A stretch of DNA of 64,000 nt, from positions 62,001 to 126,000 of the forward strand of contig NW_002476241.1 in NCBI RefSeq assembly GCF_000189635.1, in the 5' to 3' direction. The notes under the pieces were generated by a model, which did not search any database, was not told the DNA's origin, and saw only the letters and a list, made by a program, of their open reading frames with translations. The number at the start of each line of letters is the position of its first letter. The first letter of the stretch is position 1. Position numbers and translations under genes: made by a program. Source of the stretch: Tetrahymena thermophila SB210. Its lineage: Eukaryota > Ciliophora > Oligohymenophorea > Hymenostomatida > Tetrahymenidae. Shown here piece after piece: positions 52,912-64,000 of this stretch.

Positions 52912-53787
52912 ATGAACGAAGAAGAAAATCTCGTTTTACCTTAATTCGGATGCAAATGTGGCTTAGAATATTCTACTTTGTCTAGTTTGTCTAATCATAT
53001 TAAGATGACCCATAATAACAATGCCGATGAATGGAAAATCAAGAGAGGAGTACCTGAAGGTAGAAGACAAAGATTAAACCCTCTTGTTAAAGAAAAAATA
53101 AAAAATTTCATCTTGAAACATGAAGTCTTAAAAAATTGCTGCGGAAAACTCAATGCAAGTCAATGCAGAGGGATTTTCATGTAAAACATAAAATATATTG
53201 AAGAATTAATAGAAAAGCATAATCTCAACAAATAACAAGAAATTATCCTTTAAAAAGAACATATAAAATTCTAAGAGTTGTGGAATGATATTGATATTAG
53301 CTAGATTTAATTCTAAACTCAATAATATCTCAATGCATTTTGCACTGTCTTTTTTAACGTTCAACCATTTATTGTTAAAAAAGAAGAAGAACAAGAAATA
53401 GAAGAATAGAAACAAGAAACGATTTCTATTGATGTCAAATCCTTTAACTTCTACAAAGACCTTATTAAAAGTAACAAACCCTTAGAAATCACAAAGGAAT
53501 AAAAGTAGAAAAACTATAATAACAGTCTTAGCAGCTCACCTTCACACTCTAGCAGCAAATTCTAAATCGATTCTTTTGCAGAAAATAAATAAAATGAAAA
53601 TTAAATTAAATAATGTAATCAGCTTTAATCTAATAAAGAATAAGCTAATTTCTCCTCATCAACCTCCAATTCTCCTTCAGAACAGTCTTACTTAATTAAA
53701 ATCCATAGTTCTTTGAACTTAGAACAAGATTAATATATGCGCAACTTCTTCAACAACTACTTACTTAAACCCAATCAAAAGAACTGA
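52912..53787 (+). CDS. CxC-type C2H2 zinc-finger protein, copy 2
   Basis: An uninterrupted frame of 291 codons begins MNEEENLVLPQFG and ends at TGA 53785-53787; an in-frame ATG at 52885 would add nine residues. The finger CKCGLEYSTLSSLSNHIKMTH (C-x-C-x12-H-x4-H) has exactly the spacing of the finger encoded at 51094. A basic segment (GRRQRLNPLVKEKIKNF), a helical middle with KKEEEQEIEEQKQE, and a Ser/Asn/Gln-rich tail (SSSPSHSSSKF, SSSTSNSPSE) follow. Coding sequence is GC-richer than its flanks. Same strand and spacing as its neighbour suggest an old tandem duplication. Probably a nuclear DNA- or RNA-binding protein; no specific target can be inferred. Confidence 0.8.
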
Positions 53788-55544
53788 AAATCAAGGCTTT
53801 ATTTCAAAATATTTCTAAACGATAACATAAATTTATATAAAAATTAGTTAAAGTCCCATTTATATTACATAAATATTTATTTTCTCTCTATCTCTCTCAA
53901 ATAACTATTATGCATAGAAAAGAATGCAAATTATGGATCAGAATAAATTGGTATTGTTAGTGACAATTAAAAATAAAAAGATCAGATCGACACAAGAATA
54001 AAAAGCTGGCTAGAAAGAACAATAGACTTTATAAGATAAGAATTTACTATAATTAATACATTTTAACAAGTTTTTCTATTACCATTACTGCTATTGTCTA
54101 TAGTATAAGATAGAAAAGAGTCCTAATCAATCAATTAATTAATTGTCTCAAATCAATCTCTTCATAAGGCAGACAATATATTTAATTTTTCTTTTATATT
54201 TCTTTGTCTAATCCTATTTCTTAATCTTAATCTGTGGCTCTATTGAAATGCCTAACAAATCTAACAAATTTTGTCACTAAAAAGCCGTCAATTAAAGGAA
54301 TCGATTTAATATGCTGTAAATAATCAAAAACTCTCTTAAATAATATAATTAAATATATTAAAAATGTATGTATTTATGTATTCAAAAATATATTTTTCAT
54401 TTCATTTTTCAATTTCTATATTAAATATAAATATTCTTTCAATCATTTTCACTTTATTTTTTTCATTTTTATTGATTCTCACATGCAATCAATCAAACAA
54501 ACACATATTTATTTTATAAAACAATTTAAAAATCTTTCTTACAATTTTGAAGGAAAAATCTAATTAAATTTAAAAATAAAATAGCTTTTTTTTCTCAAAT
54601 AAACATTTATTCTATTTAAAATCATCACAAATTTTTGAGAATATTCATTTTTATGAAAATATCTCTCAAAAAAGGCAAAACCTAAGAAAATTAAAACACT
54701 TAATTCTCATCATCTAATGCAAAAAATTAATGTAAAACTTGTTAATTATTTTCATTAATCTGAATTTCAATTTGAGAAACAATTATAAAAATGTTTTATC
54801 TCAATAAAATTTAATTATATAGAAAAGTTAGATGCAATAAAATTAGATATCTATAGGTTGATTGATAGATGGATGATAGATAGATATCTTCATGTTTGAA
54901 TTTTTTAGCTTTCCCATTATATACCTTATTTACTTAAAAACAGAGCAAAAACAAACAAAAAAACAAACGATAATTAATTACAGCAAATATGAAATCTTTG
55001 TAAACTAAAAACATAACAAATTTTTTTAAAGAAATATAAAGATAGATAGATAGCATGCATATCCTAAGATAGTAACTCTAGGCATAGTATTTTTAAATAA
55101 ACAAGAAAAAGGGAGTTCTATTATGCTTCAATAAAATTTGATTAGAAAAACTAGTAAAAACTAGTCTTAATAAATAAAATAATAAAATTTACTCATTATA
55201 AAGCTTTAGTATCGAATATTATACATAAAAGTTATTGAAGTGGCTACTAACAAAAAATTCAAATGTTTTATTCTGAAATTTATAAGAAAATAAATCTGAG
55301 CACTTGAAGAAAGATAGATTAGCAAATATCAAAAAATATACTCTTTTTCTCAAAATCAATAAGATTTCTAATGATGTTATTATCTAAATAAATTTAGCCT
55401 TCTACCTAAACCTTATTAAATATAATAACTACAAATAATATTCAAATTACCTACCTATTCAATTAAAATTTCATGTTACTCAATAATAAAAACAATAATC
55501 TCAAATCAAATTAATTTCTCAAACCAAAAACCAAAAAATGTAAA

Positions 55545-55613
<69 letters not shown>

Positions 55614-56786
55614 TAACAAGATTAATTCAATAAAAAATCCTTTATTTGTTAAATATTAAAATTTTTCTGATTTTATTTTTGTTAAAACTAGCTAGGGATA
55701 AATGATAGATATTATAAACTTTATGTATTTTTTTGATCATAATAAGAAGTAATAAAAAATCCAATTTTATATTCAAGCTTAAAAGAAATAACAATTATGA
55801 ATTATAAATAAATAAATAAATAAATATTTTGATTATATTATAATATCCTTTTTATAAAAGTAAATTAAAAACACTTAAAATTAAATTCTACAATTATTTC
55901 AAATTACTTATTCCCTATTTTATTTTCATTTTTAAAAGATAAATGCCATTTATTTTTTAATTAGTAAAAACATATTTTATTCTTTCGTTAAGAAAAATTA
56001 ACGAGTACAAATATCTTAATCTTTAATAAAGAAATATAAATAAGTGTTGGCTTTTATATATTTTAATTTTACTTTTTTCTTTTATAATTGTCTTCAATGA
56101 TAATTTAAATGCCATAATATATATGATAACATTTAAAATAATTCTAATTAAATGTGTTCAATAAATTTTAAGCAAAGTGATTATATTTATTATTTTTAAA
56201 ATTTCCATTTATATTTTAAATAGTATTGAAATCTTTTTATTTTTTGTTTTTATGATGCTCTTTGATATTTTTAATTTTCTTTTCAATTGTAATTTATTTT
56301 TTCATAAATATTTTGAATAAATTATTTTATTAATATTTTATTTAATCATGATTTAAACCAAACAAGAAAACAAGTAAATAACTAAATAAACAAATAATTT
56401 ATATTATGCATAATTTTCCTATGTTAAAAAAAAATTAATTTTGTTGGATATTTTTTGAAAAATATTTAAAATTAAACTTATTTCATAAATATTTTATTGG
56501 ACAATTCAACAAAATCAATTTAACATTATTCAAGAAAGTAATATTTAATTGTGTTGATTTTATTAAGATATAAAACGAGTAATTTTAGGGATTGGCTTAT
56601 GTATTTATTTATTATTTTCTACTTAAATCAGTAAAAGAAAATAATTAAATTTATTATATTGGTTTTGTAATAATATATAAACAATTTGCAAGATAAATAA
56701 TAAATAAATAAATAGATATTGCATTATTTTTTAAATTTAGTAATAAACCATTTAAGCTTAATTGAAATAAGAAAGAGAGGAATTTA
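53788..56786. other. Three-kilobase AT-rich intergenic region
   Basis: No convincing gene. A code-6 frame from ATG 53933 runs about 180 codons but is Ile/Tyr/Phe-rich with no recognisable domain, and its length is compatible with chance. GATA-type runs occur near 54840-54890 and 55040; a long (TATC)n array lies at 55547-55613. Confidence 0.5.
55547..55613. repeat. (TATC)n microsatellite, about 16.75 units
   Basis: An uninterrupted tetranucleotide array of 67 bases with no substitutions. Purity implies recent expansion and probable length polymorphism between strains. Confidence 0.97.
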
Positions 56787-58136
56787 ATGGCTTCTGTTGA
56801 AAATCTATCAAGGGGAGAAATGGTTTAGTGGATAAACGAGGTTCTCAAAGTAACTATAAATTTAAATTTTGTATAAAAAAAAGGATAGATAATTAAGCAT
56901 ATTAAAGTTAAATATAACAAAAATAGAATGCTTTGGGACTGGAGCTATAGCATGTCAGTTGATTGATTGCATTCACAATAATAAAGTTCAACGTATTTTT
57001 ACTAATATTCTAATTCATATTTAACTTATCCATTTTTATGTAGTAAGTAAAGTAAATTGGAAAGCAAAGCTTGAATATGAGTTTGTCAACAATTTCAAAG
57101 TTCTATAATAGTCATTCACTAAGATAGGAATTAACAAACCAATAGATGTATTCATTCGCTTTTTCTTATACAAAAATAATAAACCAAATAGATTTATAAT
57201 AAATTTTTATTTTTTGTTTATTAGGTTGAGAAATTGACAAAGTGCAAATATTAAGACAATTTAGAGTTTGCACAATGGATAAAAAAGTATTTTGATTAAA
57301 ATGGAGGAGCTAAATAACTACAAGAATACGACCCAGTTGGGAAAAGGGGAAATATTGAGGTAGATTTTAGCTTTATTGAAGGTAAAAGCAATGCTGGAGC
57401 TTCAACAACAACTACTATAAATTCAAAAGATTCTAATATTCAGGGAAATAAAGTAAATTAAAATAGAAAATAAGTAGCTCCTAGATAAGCGACGAGTATC
57501 ATGATTTCCAATGAAATTTCCAATGATTTAAATAAATCTCAAACTCTTTATGAATAGAAAGAATAAAAGGAGCAAAATAATTTTAACTACAACATTAGGG
57601 GTTAGAATTAAATCTATGAAAGTATAATAGTTAACTAAAGAAAATCTAGTAATTCATCCAACTCTTCAGCATAGAGTAAACCTTTTAACAAAAATATGAT
57701 AAAAAATGTTTAAAGTTCATATGAAATAAACAGTGTGTATAATAATAGCAATTTCTTGTTACCTATCACAAATAATAATTACAATAATAACAATAACAAT
57801 AACATTAACAACAACAACAACAATATTGTGGTGAGTAGCTATAGCGATTCAAATGCAATTAATTAAAAATTACAAGAAGAAAGAGAGTTCTATTTTAGCA
57901 AGCTTAAAAATATAGACCATCTTCTTGAGCTTTATGAGGAGTTAAATCTTGGAGATGAAGTAGATGAATTAGTTTTTAAAATAAAAGATATTCTCTATTC
58001 TACTCCTCAAGAATAGGTTCAAATACAACCTGATTCTAATGTTTTAATTACCTAAAAATAAGAACAGAAAGAAAATCATGACAGAAAAATATTTATTTCA
58101 GAGTACGTGGACTAAGTTGAAGAGGATAATAATTGA
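56787..58136 (+). CDS. EB1-family microtubule plus-end-tracking protein
   Basis: Exon 1 (from ATG 56787, MASVENLSRGEMVQWINEVL) splices to LNITKIECFGTGAIACQLID, then VNWKAKLEYEFVNNFKVLQ and LEFAQWIKKYFDQN..YDPVGKRG. These are the conserved blocks of the EB1 calponin-homology domain, which binds between tubulin dimers at growing microtubule ends. A long Asn/Ser/Gln-rich linker (about 57400-57860, with an Asn run near 57780-57825) leads to the C-terminal dimerisation/EBH helix EEREFYFSKLKNIDHLLELY and an acidic tail with EYVDQVEEDNN. The tail lacks the exact EEY/F end found in animal EB1. Length is about 370 residues. Stop TGA 58134-58136. Partners are expected to be SxIP-type +TIPs; in ciliates EB1 also marks ciliary tips. 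Confidence 0.92.
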
Positions 58137-59126
58137 AATATTTATTTATAACAAAACAAGCAATCAAGCAAGCAAACAAACAAAATAAAAATATTCACAA
58201 TTTTTGACTTATTTATTTCCTTCTATATAAAAATTTTATATAAATAATTATTAGTATTAAATTCATATAATTAATATACATTTGCAAGGTCAATTTGGAG
58301 TAGAATTTCAAAAATTTCTTTTGCAATTGATTTTATTGAGTAAAATAATTAAAATTAGTTTTTAGTATAATTAGAAATAACTCTTTCTTTGTTAAAGAAA
58401 AAGTAATTAAATAAATAAATAAGTAAGTAAGAAAGTAGTTCAAGTGCTTTATAAAATTTCATTTTATTGAATTAATTCCAGTTTTAAAATTAATTAATTG
58501 CTTATTTCCATCAGTAATTTGATTAATTAAATATTATTATTAGCTTGGTTGGTTGGTATATTAGGCTAAATTTAAAACAATTTTCTTTGTTCTCTATATT
58601 CTGTTAAACAAAAAATTGAAATTAATTTAATATAATAGTAATAAGTTATTTAATATTTTCCAAAAAAGTTATCAAAGCTATGCAAAATAATAATAAAAAA
58701 ATCAATAGCATTTTAATATAAAATAACATTTCAACAAAATTCATTTAAAAAATAAATTTAAATAATTGATTCTTTTATTTTAAGTAATAATGTAAGTTAT
58801 TCAAATGATATCATAAAAAAAATAATTTAAATGAATTTCATTTTTATTGGATTAATTTGAAATCTTAAAATTAATTTATAGTTTTTTATTTATTTCCTTA
58901 ATTTCATTAATAAAATTTATTTTTTTATCATCCAGTTGAGTTGTTAATGCTAAAAACAAAAACAATATTCATTCTTTATTTAGGTTTTATTTACTGACTA
59001 TAAAAAATTTTCTGAAATATTATTCAAGGTATACAATAAAAATCAATAAAAGTGGTTATTTGATATTTCAATAATTATAATTTAAACTAATTTTATGCAT
59101 TAATTATTTTTTATTCATTAATTATC
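58137..59126. other. Intergenic region, with one coiled-coil-like open segment
   Basis: AT-rich 3' flanks of the convergent EB1 and methyltransferase genes. On the minus strand about 58870-58960 encodes LTTQLDDKKINFINEIKEIN, which looks like a short coiled-coil exon, but I found no start codon or firm splice partner. It may be an unannotated small gene or chance. Confidence 0.4.
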
Positions 59127-60234
59127 TCAGTTTTCATCGTTTAACTTATTTGAAACGGCTCCCTTTAATTAATTAATATTGAGAAAATATTATAGAAATT
59201 ATTAACATTAATTTAAGAAAGTTTTTTGGTTACCTTTTTACAAATGTATACAAAATGAACATTTGGAGAGTCCTTATCTTCACTAGTTAGTTATATAGAA
59301 GTGCTGATTGTAGGCTTGTGGACTTACTCTACTTGAATAGTCCATCCATATTTTGGCTATTTAAAATAAAGTTATTAAAGCTTGTTTTTTAAAAAAATAA
59401 ATTAAACTTACCTTATCTAAATAGAGCATTCTATGGTCTGGTTAGCCATATGAGATGCAAATATATACACCTGTAGGAGTCAAAACATTAGATATATTAG
59501 TCAAAGCCTTTTATGCATTTGTAGCAGTATTTTCACCACACTTTTTATCAAAATAATTAAAATTAGTTCTCAATATGATTAAAATGCATTTATTTTTCTT
59601 ACTAAAACAGAATCCAAAGTTCCCTTATCGAGCACAATATCATATGAACCAGCTGGAAAATCCATGTTTTTTACATCCATGCATAAATCTAAGTTTATTA
59701 TAAAAATAAATAAAATGCATTTCAAACAAAATATAACAAAAAATCAGGTAGATTTTATATATTTTCTAAAATAATCTATCTACACTTCATATTTGGTCCC
59801 TTATCTTTGTATTTTTCCTACATTGCTTTGGTAACAACTTATGAAATATCTATATTAGTAATATTTTGGTAGCCTTCATCAAACATTTCCTCGCTCATTC
59901 CTAAATATTTATTAATGGTCAAAATTGTTAATGAGGTTTTTAAACAAATCTTTATTAATTTAGCAATTCAAAGAAAATTATACTAGAATTTCCAGCTCCG
60001 ATGTTCAATATTTTGGACTCAGGAATTAAATGAGGCACAATAAACTATTTTACTCCTGAAAAACGCTAATACCAATCAAAAGGCTCTGGATCTCTATAAT
60101 TTAAAACAAATATTTATAACTATGGAGTATTTATGAGCTATTAGTTGAGAAAAATAGGAATATTGCATGCAGAAATAATAAAAATACCTTGTGTAACGCT
60201 CTTCCCAGTAATCAATTTTACCATATTAACTCAT
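59127..60234 (-). CDS. METTL13/EEF1AKMT4-like class I methyltransferase
   Basis: ATG 60234 gives MSQYGKIDYWEERYTR; the YG..DYWEERY..DPEPFDWY signature is typical of the METTL13/EEF1A lysine methyltransferase group. SAM-binding motif I is ILNIGAGNSS, followed by ITNIDIS, the acidic CMDVKNMDFPAGSYDIVLDK (motif IV-like) and SNVLTPTGVYICISYGQPDH. The last exon splices (intron about 59156-59220) to GAVSNKLNDEN and TGA 59127-59129. Length, about 230 residues, equals a single methyltransferase domain. Related enzymes methylate lysines of translation elongation factor 1A; that substrate is inferred from the family. Several short introns with GT..AG ends. All motifs appear intact. Confidence 0.87.
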
Positions 60235-61200
60235 TTTATTGAAATTCTACTTGCTAAAATATTATTATTATTTTTAAAGAAAGCTTTTTGTAGTTTAATA
60301 ATTTAAATCGTTTAATAATTATTTGATTTTTTTTGAAATTTGATGAATTTCTGCAATTTAAAATACAAGTACTAATTAATATTTTATAGATAGATATATA
60401 TTACATCAAGATATTTTTTAATTAATATACCAAACAGTTTGTTTCTATTTAACTGGACTTGCTTTCAGGTTTCTCTAAAAAGAAAATAAAAATGTCAATG
60501 AAAAGCAATTTTAATAGCATTTCTAATTCTAAATAATAAAAAATAGAAATGAATGAATGAATTAATAACAATTAAAACGAAAATTTTGGTTGGAAATTAA
60601 AAATAAATGCAGGGAAATATAATTTATATAAGATAAAGTTAAATACAAGTAATTTATTATGATTTTTATTTAATTCAATTGTCCTATTTTTCTAATTTAA
60701 ACGAAAAATGTTTTTCATTCATTTTAACTAATATAAAATATTTTATAGATAGATATATAGATATATATTACATCAAGATATTTTTTAATTAATATACCAA
60801 ACAGTTTGCTTCTATTTAACTGGACTTGCTTTCAGGTTTCTCTAAAAAGAAAATAAAAATGTCAAAATGAAAAGTAATTATTTTAATAGCATTTCTAATT
60901 CTAAATAATAAAAAATAGAAATGAATGAATGAATTAATAATAATTAAAACGAAAATTTTGGTTGGAAATTAAAAATAAATGCAGGGAAATATAATTTATA
61001 TAAGTTAAGTTAAATACAAGTAATTTATTATGATTTTTATTTAATTCAATTGTCCTATTTTTCTAATTTAAACGAAAAATGTTTTTCATTCATTTTAACT
61101 AATATAATTTAAGAGTTTTTTTTATTTATAAATATTAATATAAGATTAAAGAATATATTTGTTAGAATTATGTTTTTTATACTAAATTGTATTATTCCTT
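60235..61200. other. Intergenic region dominated by a tandem duplication
   Basis: Non-coding spacer whose main content is a two-copy direct repeat (60381-61107). It separates the methyltransferase start from the 3' end of the next coiled-coil gene. Confidence 0.6.
60381..61107. repeat. Tandem direct duplication, period about 359 bp
   Basis: Copies 60381-60739 and 60740-61107 both start ATTTTATAGATAGATATATA. They share CTGGACTTGCTTTCAGGTTT, GAATGAATGAATTAATAA and TTAAACGAAAAATGTTTTTC. Identity is about 95%, with small indels including an extra GATATATA unit in copy 2. Non-coding. Confidence 0.92.
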
Positions 61201-62883
61201 TCAAGAATAATACTATTGCTAAAATTGCTATTATTATGGTAAGTTTAAATTTTTTAGTTTTGTATTCTTCTTAGCTGTGCTTTGCAACTCATGCTTCATC
61301 TAGAATTTAAAAATTTTTGAGTTAGATATTTAAATTTTTTAATTTCACTTTATAATGATTACTTTATTTAAAATAAATAATAATAGAGTTTGAAAAAGAT
61401 ATTTAAATTTATAAAAGTTAGCTTTTGATAAAAATTCAAGGAACAAAATTTATTTTAACTTAAACAGTTCATAGCAAAAGAAAAATAGCCAACTTATTAT
61501 TTTTGAAAATAAAAATAACTTCATTTAATGCGAATAAGTTTAGCAGATGAATGCAAGAAACCAAAGAAAATTTATTTAAAATTTTAAAAATGAAAATCTA
61601 AAAATTGATATTTTAGGAGAATAAATTATAAAAATTAGAATAAATATTTTTATAAGGGAATCATATCTTTAAAGTAAAGCTAGCTTACTTCGATGTAAGT
61701 CTGTTCTAGATCGTCATAAAAACTCTTTTTTTCGTTTAGTATCCTTGATCTTTCGAGTATTTCTGTTTACTTATTCATTTCTACTAACTTTTAGATGAGC
61801 CACATATTATCTGTTTCGAATTTATTTGTTACATAAATTAAGAAATCTGCATAAAAAGCAAGTTCTTCATTTAATCTCAGGAACTCTTATGAGTTAACTT
61901 CACTTTAATATTTAATTAACAGTTTTTCATATTTTGCACTGAATGTTTTCAGGTGCTGAAGGATTGTGCTTTTTTCTACTTAATCATCTGCATCTTTTTA
62001 CTTTTGTTCTTCAATCTTTTGACTAAAAAATTCCATTTTTTGTTTATATTCTTGCAATATGTCAGAAATCGATGTAATCTTATCAATCTCATTTACATTC
62101 ACTTTTTCAGTCAACTGCCCAACAACTTGCTTAATATTTTCTATCTAAAATTATTGCAATTATTGTATTTCTTTTTTTAAGTTATCATTTTCATTTTTTA
62201 TCTACTTTATAATGCTATCTTCATAGCTTTTTTACTAAAATGGATCTGTGTTCGACTTTTATTTAGAATGGCTCAAAGATTATTCTATATACTGCTGAGT
62301 TGATTATTAGAATTGAGCCAACTACTTTTTTAGCTCCTCTTGATAATTTGTTTTAATGCTTGTCATTTCTTGAATCAGCTAATGATTTTAATCATGCAGC
62401 TCTTTAATTTATCTATGTAACTTTAAATTTTCAAATCTTAACTCCTCCTTATCATGTTCAATCCTAGTATAATTAAGCTTTGAATTCGCTAGATTTCTCT
62501 CCATAATGGTGATTTATTCTTCAAAGTATTCAAGCAAATCAATATTGCCTCCTGAAATAGAATAAAATAAATTTTAGATCAGCAAAAATTCACTTATGAA
62601 ATTGAATAAATTTATACTTGCAATAAAATATACCTTGTATAATATCCTATCTTAGATTTGTTATCAAAGGTTGTACATCCGCATTTAGAATTACACTTTA
62701 CAATATGGAAATATATGACGAATATAGATATTTGATGCTAGATTATTTAAGACTCTTCTATTCTTTTGATGTGAATGTCAATTATTTTAATGAATAATAT
62801 TTATTTAAAATTTCTTTAGGTAATTCACTTTATTCTAGAAGGCTTTCTGCCACTGTTAGCAGATAATCATAAGTTAAATCCAT
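61201..62883 (-). CDS. Coiled-coil protein, function unknown
   Basis: ATG 62883 opens MDLTYDYLLTVAESLLEQSE, a helical N-terminal segment ending at an intron near 62560-62630. The central exon encodes an almost continuous coiled coil (FEEQITIMERNLANSK, LKKEIQQLQQFQIENIKQV, ISDILQEYKQKMEFFSQK). After a second intron (about 61315-61690) the last exon gives MKHELQSTAKKNTKL and a Gln-rich end QQQQFQQQYYS before TGA 61201-61203. Total about 430 residues; no membrane, zinc or catalytic motif. Intraflagellar-transport, basal-body or tethering proteins have this look, but I cannot name a family. Frame and splice phases agree throughout, so the gene model is good although the role is unknown. Confidence 0.75.
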
Positions 62884-63236
62884 TTATTAAACAAATTTTT
62901 GTTATTGTATTTTGTAATGTTTTCTGATTAATTACTCAATTTTTGTTATTAATTTTTATCACCTTAATTTTTTTTTTCTGTTAAAAATATTGAAAATCTT
63001 ATTTTTTTTACCAATAGATTTAATTAACTCAATATATAAATAAATAAATACTTATAATTTTCTTAATTTAATATAACTATGATAGAATAAATTTTCTTCT
63101 ACAAAATTAACATCAAAAATTCATAATTGTAATGTGTCTGTCTGTCTAAATATGCATTTAATTATAGAATGCTCATAAAATCAAATAATTTAATAATCTC
63201 AAAAATATATTTTATAAATAAATTTAATAAATTCGA
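62884..63236. other. AT-rich spacer
   Basis: Short divergent promoter region between the coiled-coil gene and the possible secreted-protein frame. It has a small TGTC repeat near 63135 and nothing else assignable. Confidence 0.5.
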
Positions 63237-63824
63237 ATGAAAAATATTTTTTGTTTATTGTTAAGTTTTATAATTTTTGTTACCGTATATGCTGTAATTA
63301 AGGTGCATAATGAAATCAGCTTTAACTAAGAATTTAAGCACCTCAGATAATTTTTATAAACATAAAATGCTTATATATTCCTACTGAATCATTTAGAAAA
63401 CATATATTAAAATAATAAAATCTTTAAAAATAAATCTTCAAAACAAGTCAAATAATTTAAACTTAAAAATATACTTACAGTTTTTAGTTATAATTTTGAG
63501 ATCCATTTTTATCTTGTAAAAAAATTAATAAATTATTATTGCCAGTCATTTATTTATTTATTTATATTCAATCTAGTTCTTATCTATTTAAAATTAATTA
63601 ATTAAAATCAAAAAGGAAAACCAAAAAGATTTTGTTATTAACTTACAATTAAATTAATATTGTTCTTTGAGCAAATATTACAAAATTTAAAGAATTTTTT
63701 CTTCATAAAGGTTAATTGTAGCTTAAATATGGCTATTTAAATTAATTAAGCATTAATAAAATGCCAGCTATATCTTTCTAAAATTATGAAAATTAATATT
63801 TTAAATCCTTTTAAATAAAAATGA
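63237..63824 (+). CDS. Possible small secreted protein (hypothetical)
   Basis: An open frame of 195 codons in the ciliate code starts MKNIFCLLLSFIIFVTVYA, a good signal peptide with a plausible cleavage after VYA, followed by a polar stretch (KVHNEISFNQEFKHLRQFLQ). The rest is Ile/Leu/Phe/Lys-rich and less protein-like, so only the first about 60 codons may be a true exon, with splicing after the CTTACAG region near 63475-63481 or beyond the window. Stop would be TGA 63822-63824. No domain is recognised. The frame could also be chance, since a one-stop code in AT-rich DNA yields long random frames. Confidence 0.3.
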
Positions 63825-64000
63825 ATCCTGCAATATAAATAAATAAATTTGAGAAAAAGAAAATAAAATTCTAAAATAAATTAAAAAATGAATATATTAA
63901 GGGTTAGGATGGACTGAGTTTAGAATAAAATTTTTTTAAAAATTCATATTAATTCATAAATAAATTAAATAAAATTATAATTTAAATATTAAAATAAGCA

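Noticed and set aside
53933..54478. About 180-codon plus-strand frame in the ciliate code after the second zinc-finger gene
   Set aside because: Composition (Ile, Tyr, Phe, Gln, Asn) mirrors background base composition and there is no domain or codon bias; probably 3' flank.
1..64000. tRNA, rRNA, CRISPR, transposase or phage genes
   Set aside because: No GTTCRA-type B box in a tRNA context, no rRNA blocks, no regular spaced repeats and no recognisable recombinase motifs were found on either strand; the spaced repeats seen are two-copy tandem duplications.
1..64000. Interpretation as a bacterial or pseudogene-rich genome with many stop codons
   Set aside because: Conserved eukaryotic proteins are intact once TAA/TAG are read as Gln and GT..AG introns are removed, which fits a ciliate macronuclear genome instead.

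Overview
The window is macronuclear-type DNA of a ciliate using the nuclear code in which TAA and TAG mean glutamine and only TGA stops; Tetrahymena is the best fit. DNA is extremely AT-rich, genes carry many short AT-rich introns (GT..AG, often ending AATAG or AAAG), and conserved proteins (ribosomal protein eL13, an EB1 protein, a SMYD methyltransferase, a syntaxin, CFAP91) are readable only when in-frame TAA/TAG are read as Gln. With the standard code almost every gene breaks up. Gene ends below are supported by an in-frame ATG and TGA; internal splice sites are exact for eL13 and the syntaxin and approximate elsewhere.

Layout. 0.8-3.8 kb: CFAP91, a radial-spoke-base protein of motile cilia (minus). 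5.6-17.0 kb (plus) and 18.0-23.8 kb (minus): two very large convergent genes for secreted/membrane proteins with signal peptides, cysteine-rich modules and many C-terminal membrane segments; the first carries GGAI-type beta-helix repeats. A small GC-rich hairpin lies between their 3' ends. 24.6-28.9 kb: poly-Q + RCC1-repeat + coiled-coil + TKL-type kinase (minus). 31.0-33.1 kb: eL13 (plus) with a 1.2-kb first intron. 34.1-45.9 kb: four minus-strand genes (acidic Q/N/S-rich protein, coiled-coil protein, SMYD-type SET/MYND methyltransferase, Q/N-rich prion-like protein). 47.7-50.6 kb: Qa-type syntaxin (plus), all nine exons resolved. 51.1-53.8 kb: two tandem paralogous genes with an unusual CxC zinc finger. 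56.8-58.1 kb: EB1 microtubule plus-end protein. 59.1-60.2 kb: METTL13/EEF1AKMT4-like methyltransferase (minus). 61.2-62.9 kb: coiled-coil protein (minus). 63.2-63.8 kb: possible small secreted protein (plus).

The genes are ordinary unlinked eukaryotic genes; no operon logic is expected. Cytoskeletal/ciliary (CFAP91, EB1, coiled-coil proteins), membrane traffic (syntaxin) and cell-surface functions are prominent. Non-coding stretches hold three recent-looking tandem duplications (periods about 356, 274 and 359 bp), a (TATC)n microsatellite, an inverted-repeat pair resembling a small MITE, and two GC-richer hairpin sites that could be structured RNAs. I found no tRNA, rRNA, CRISPR array, transposase or integrase gene.
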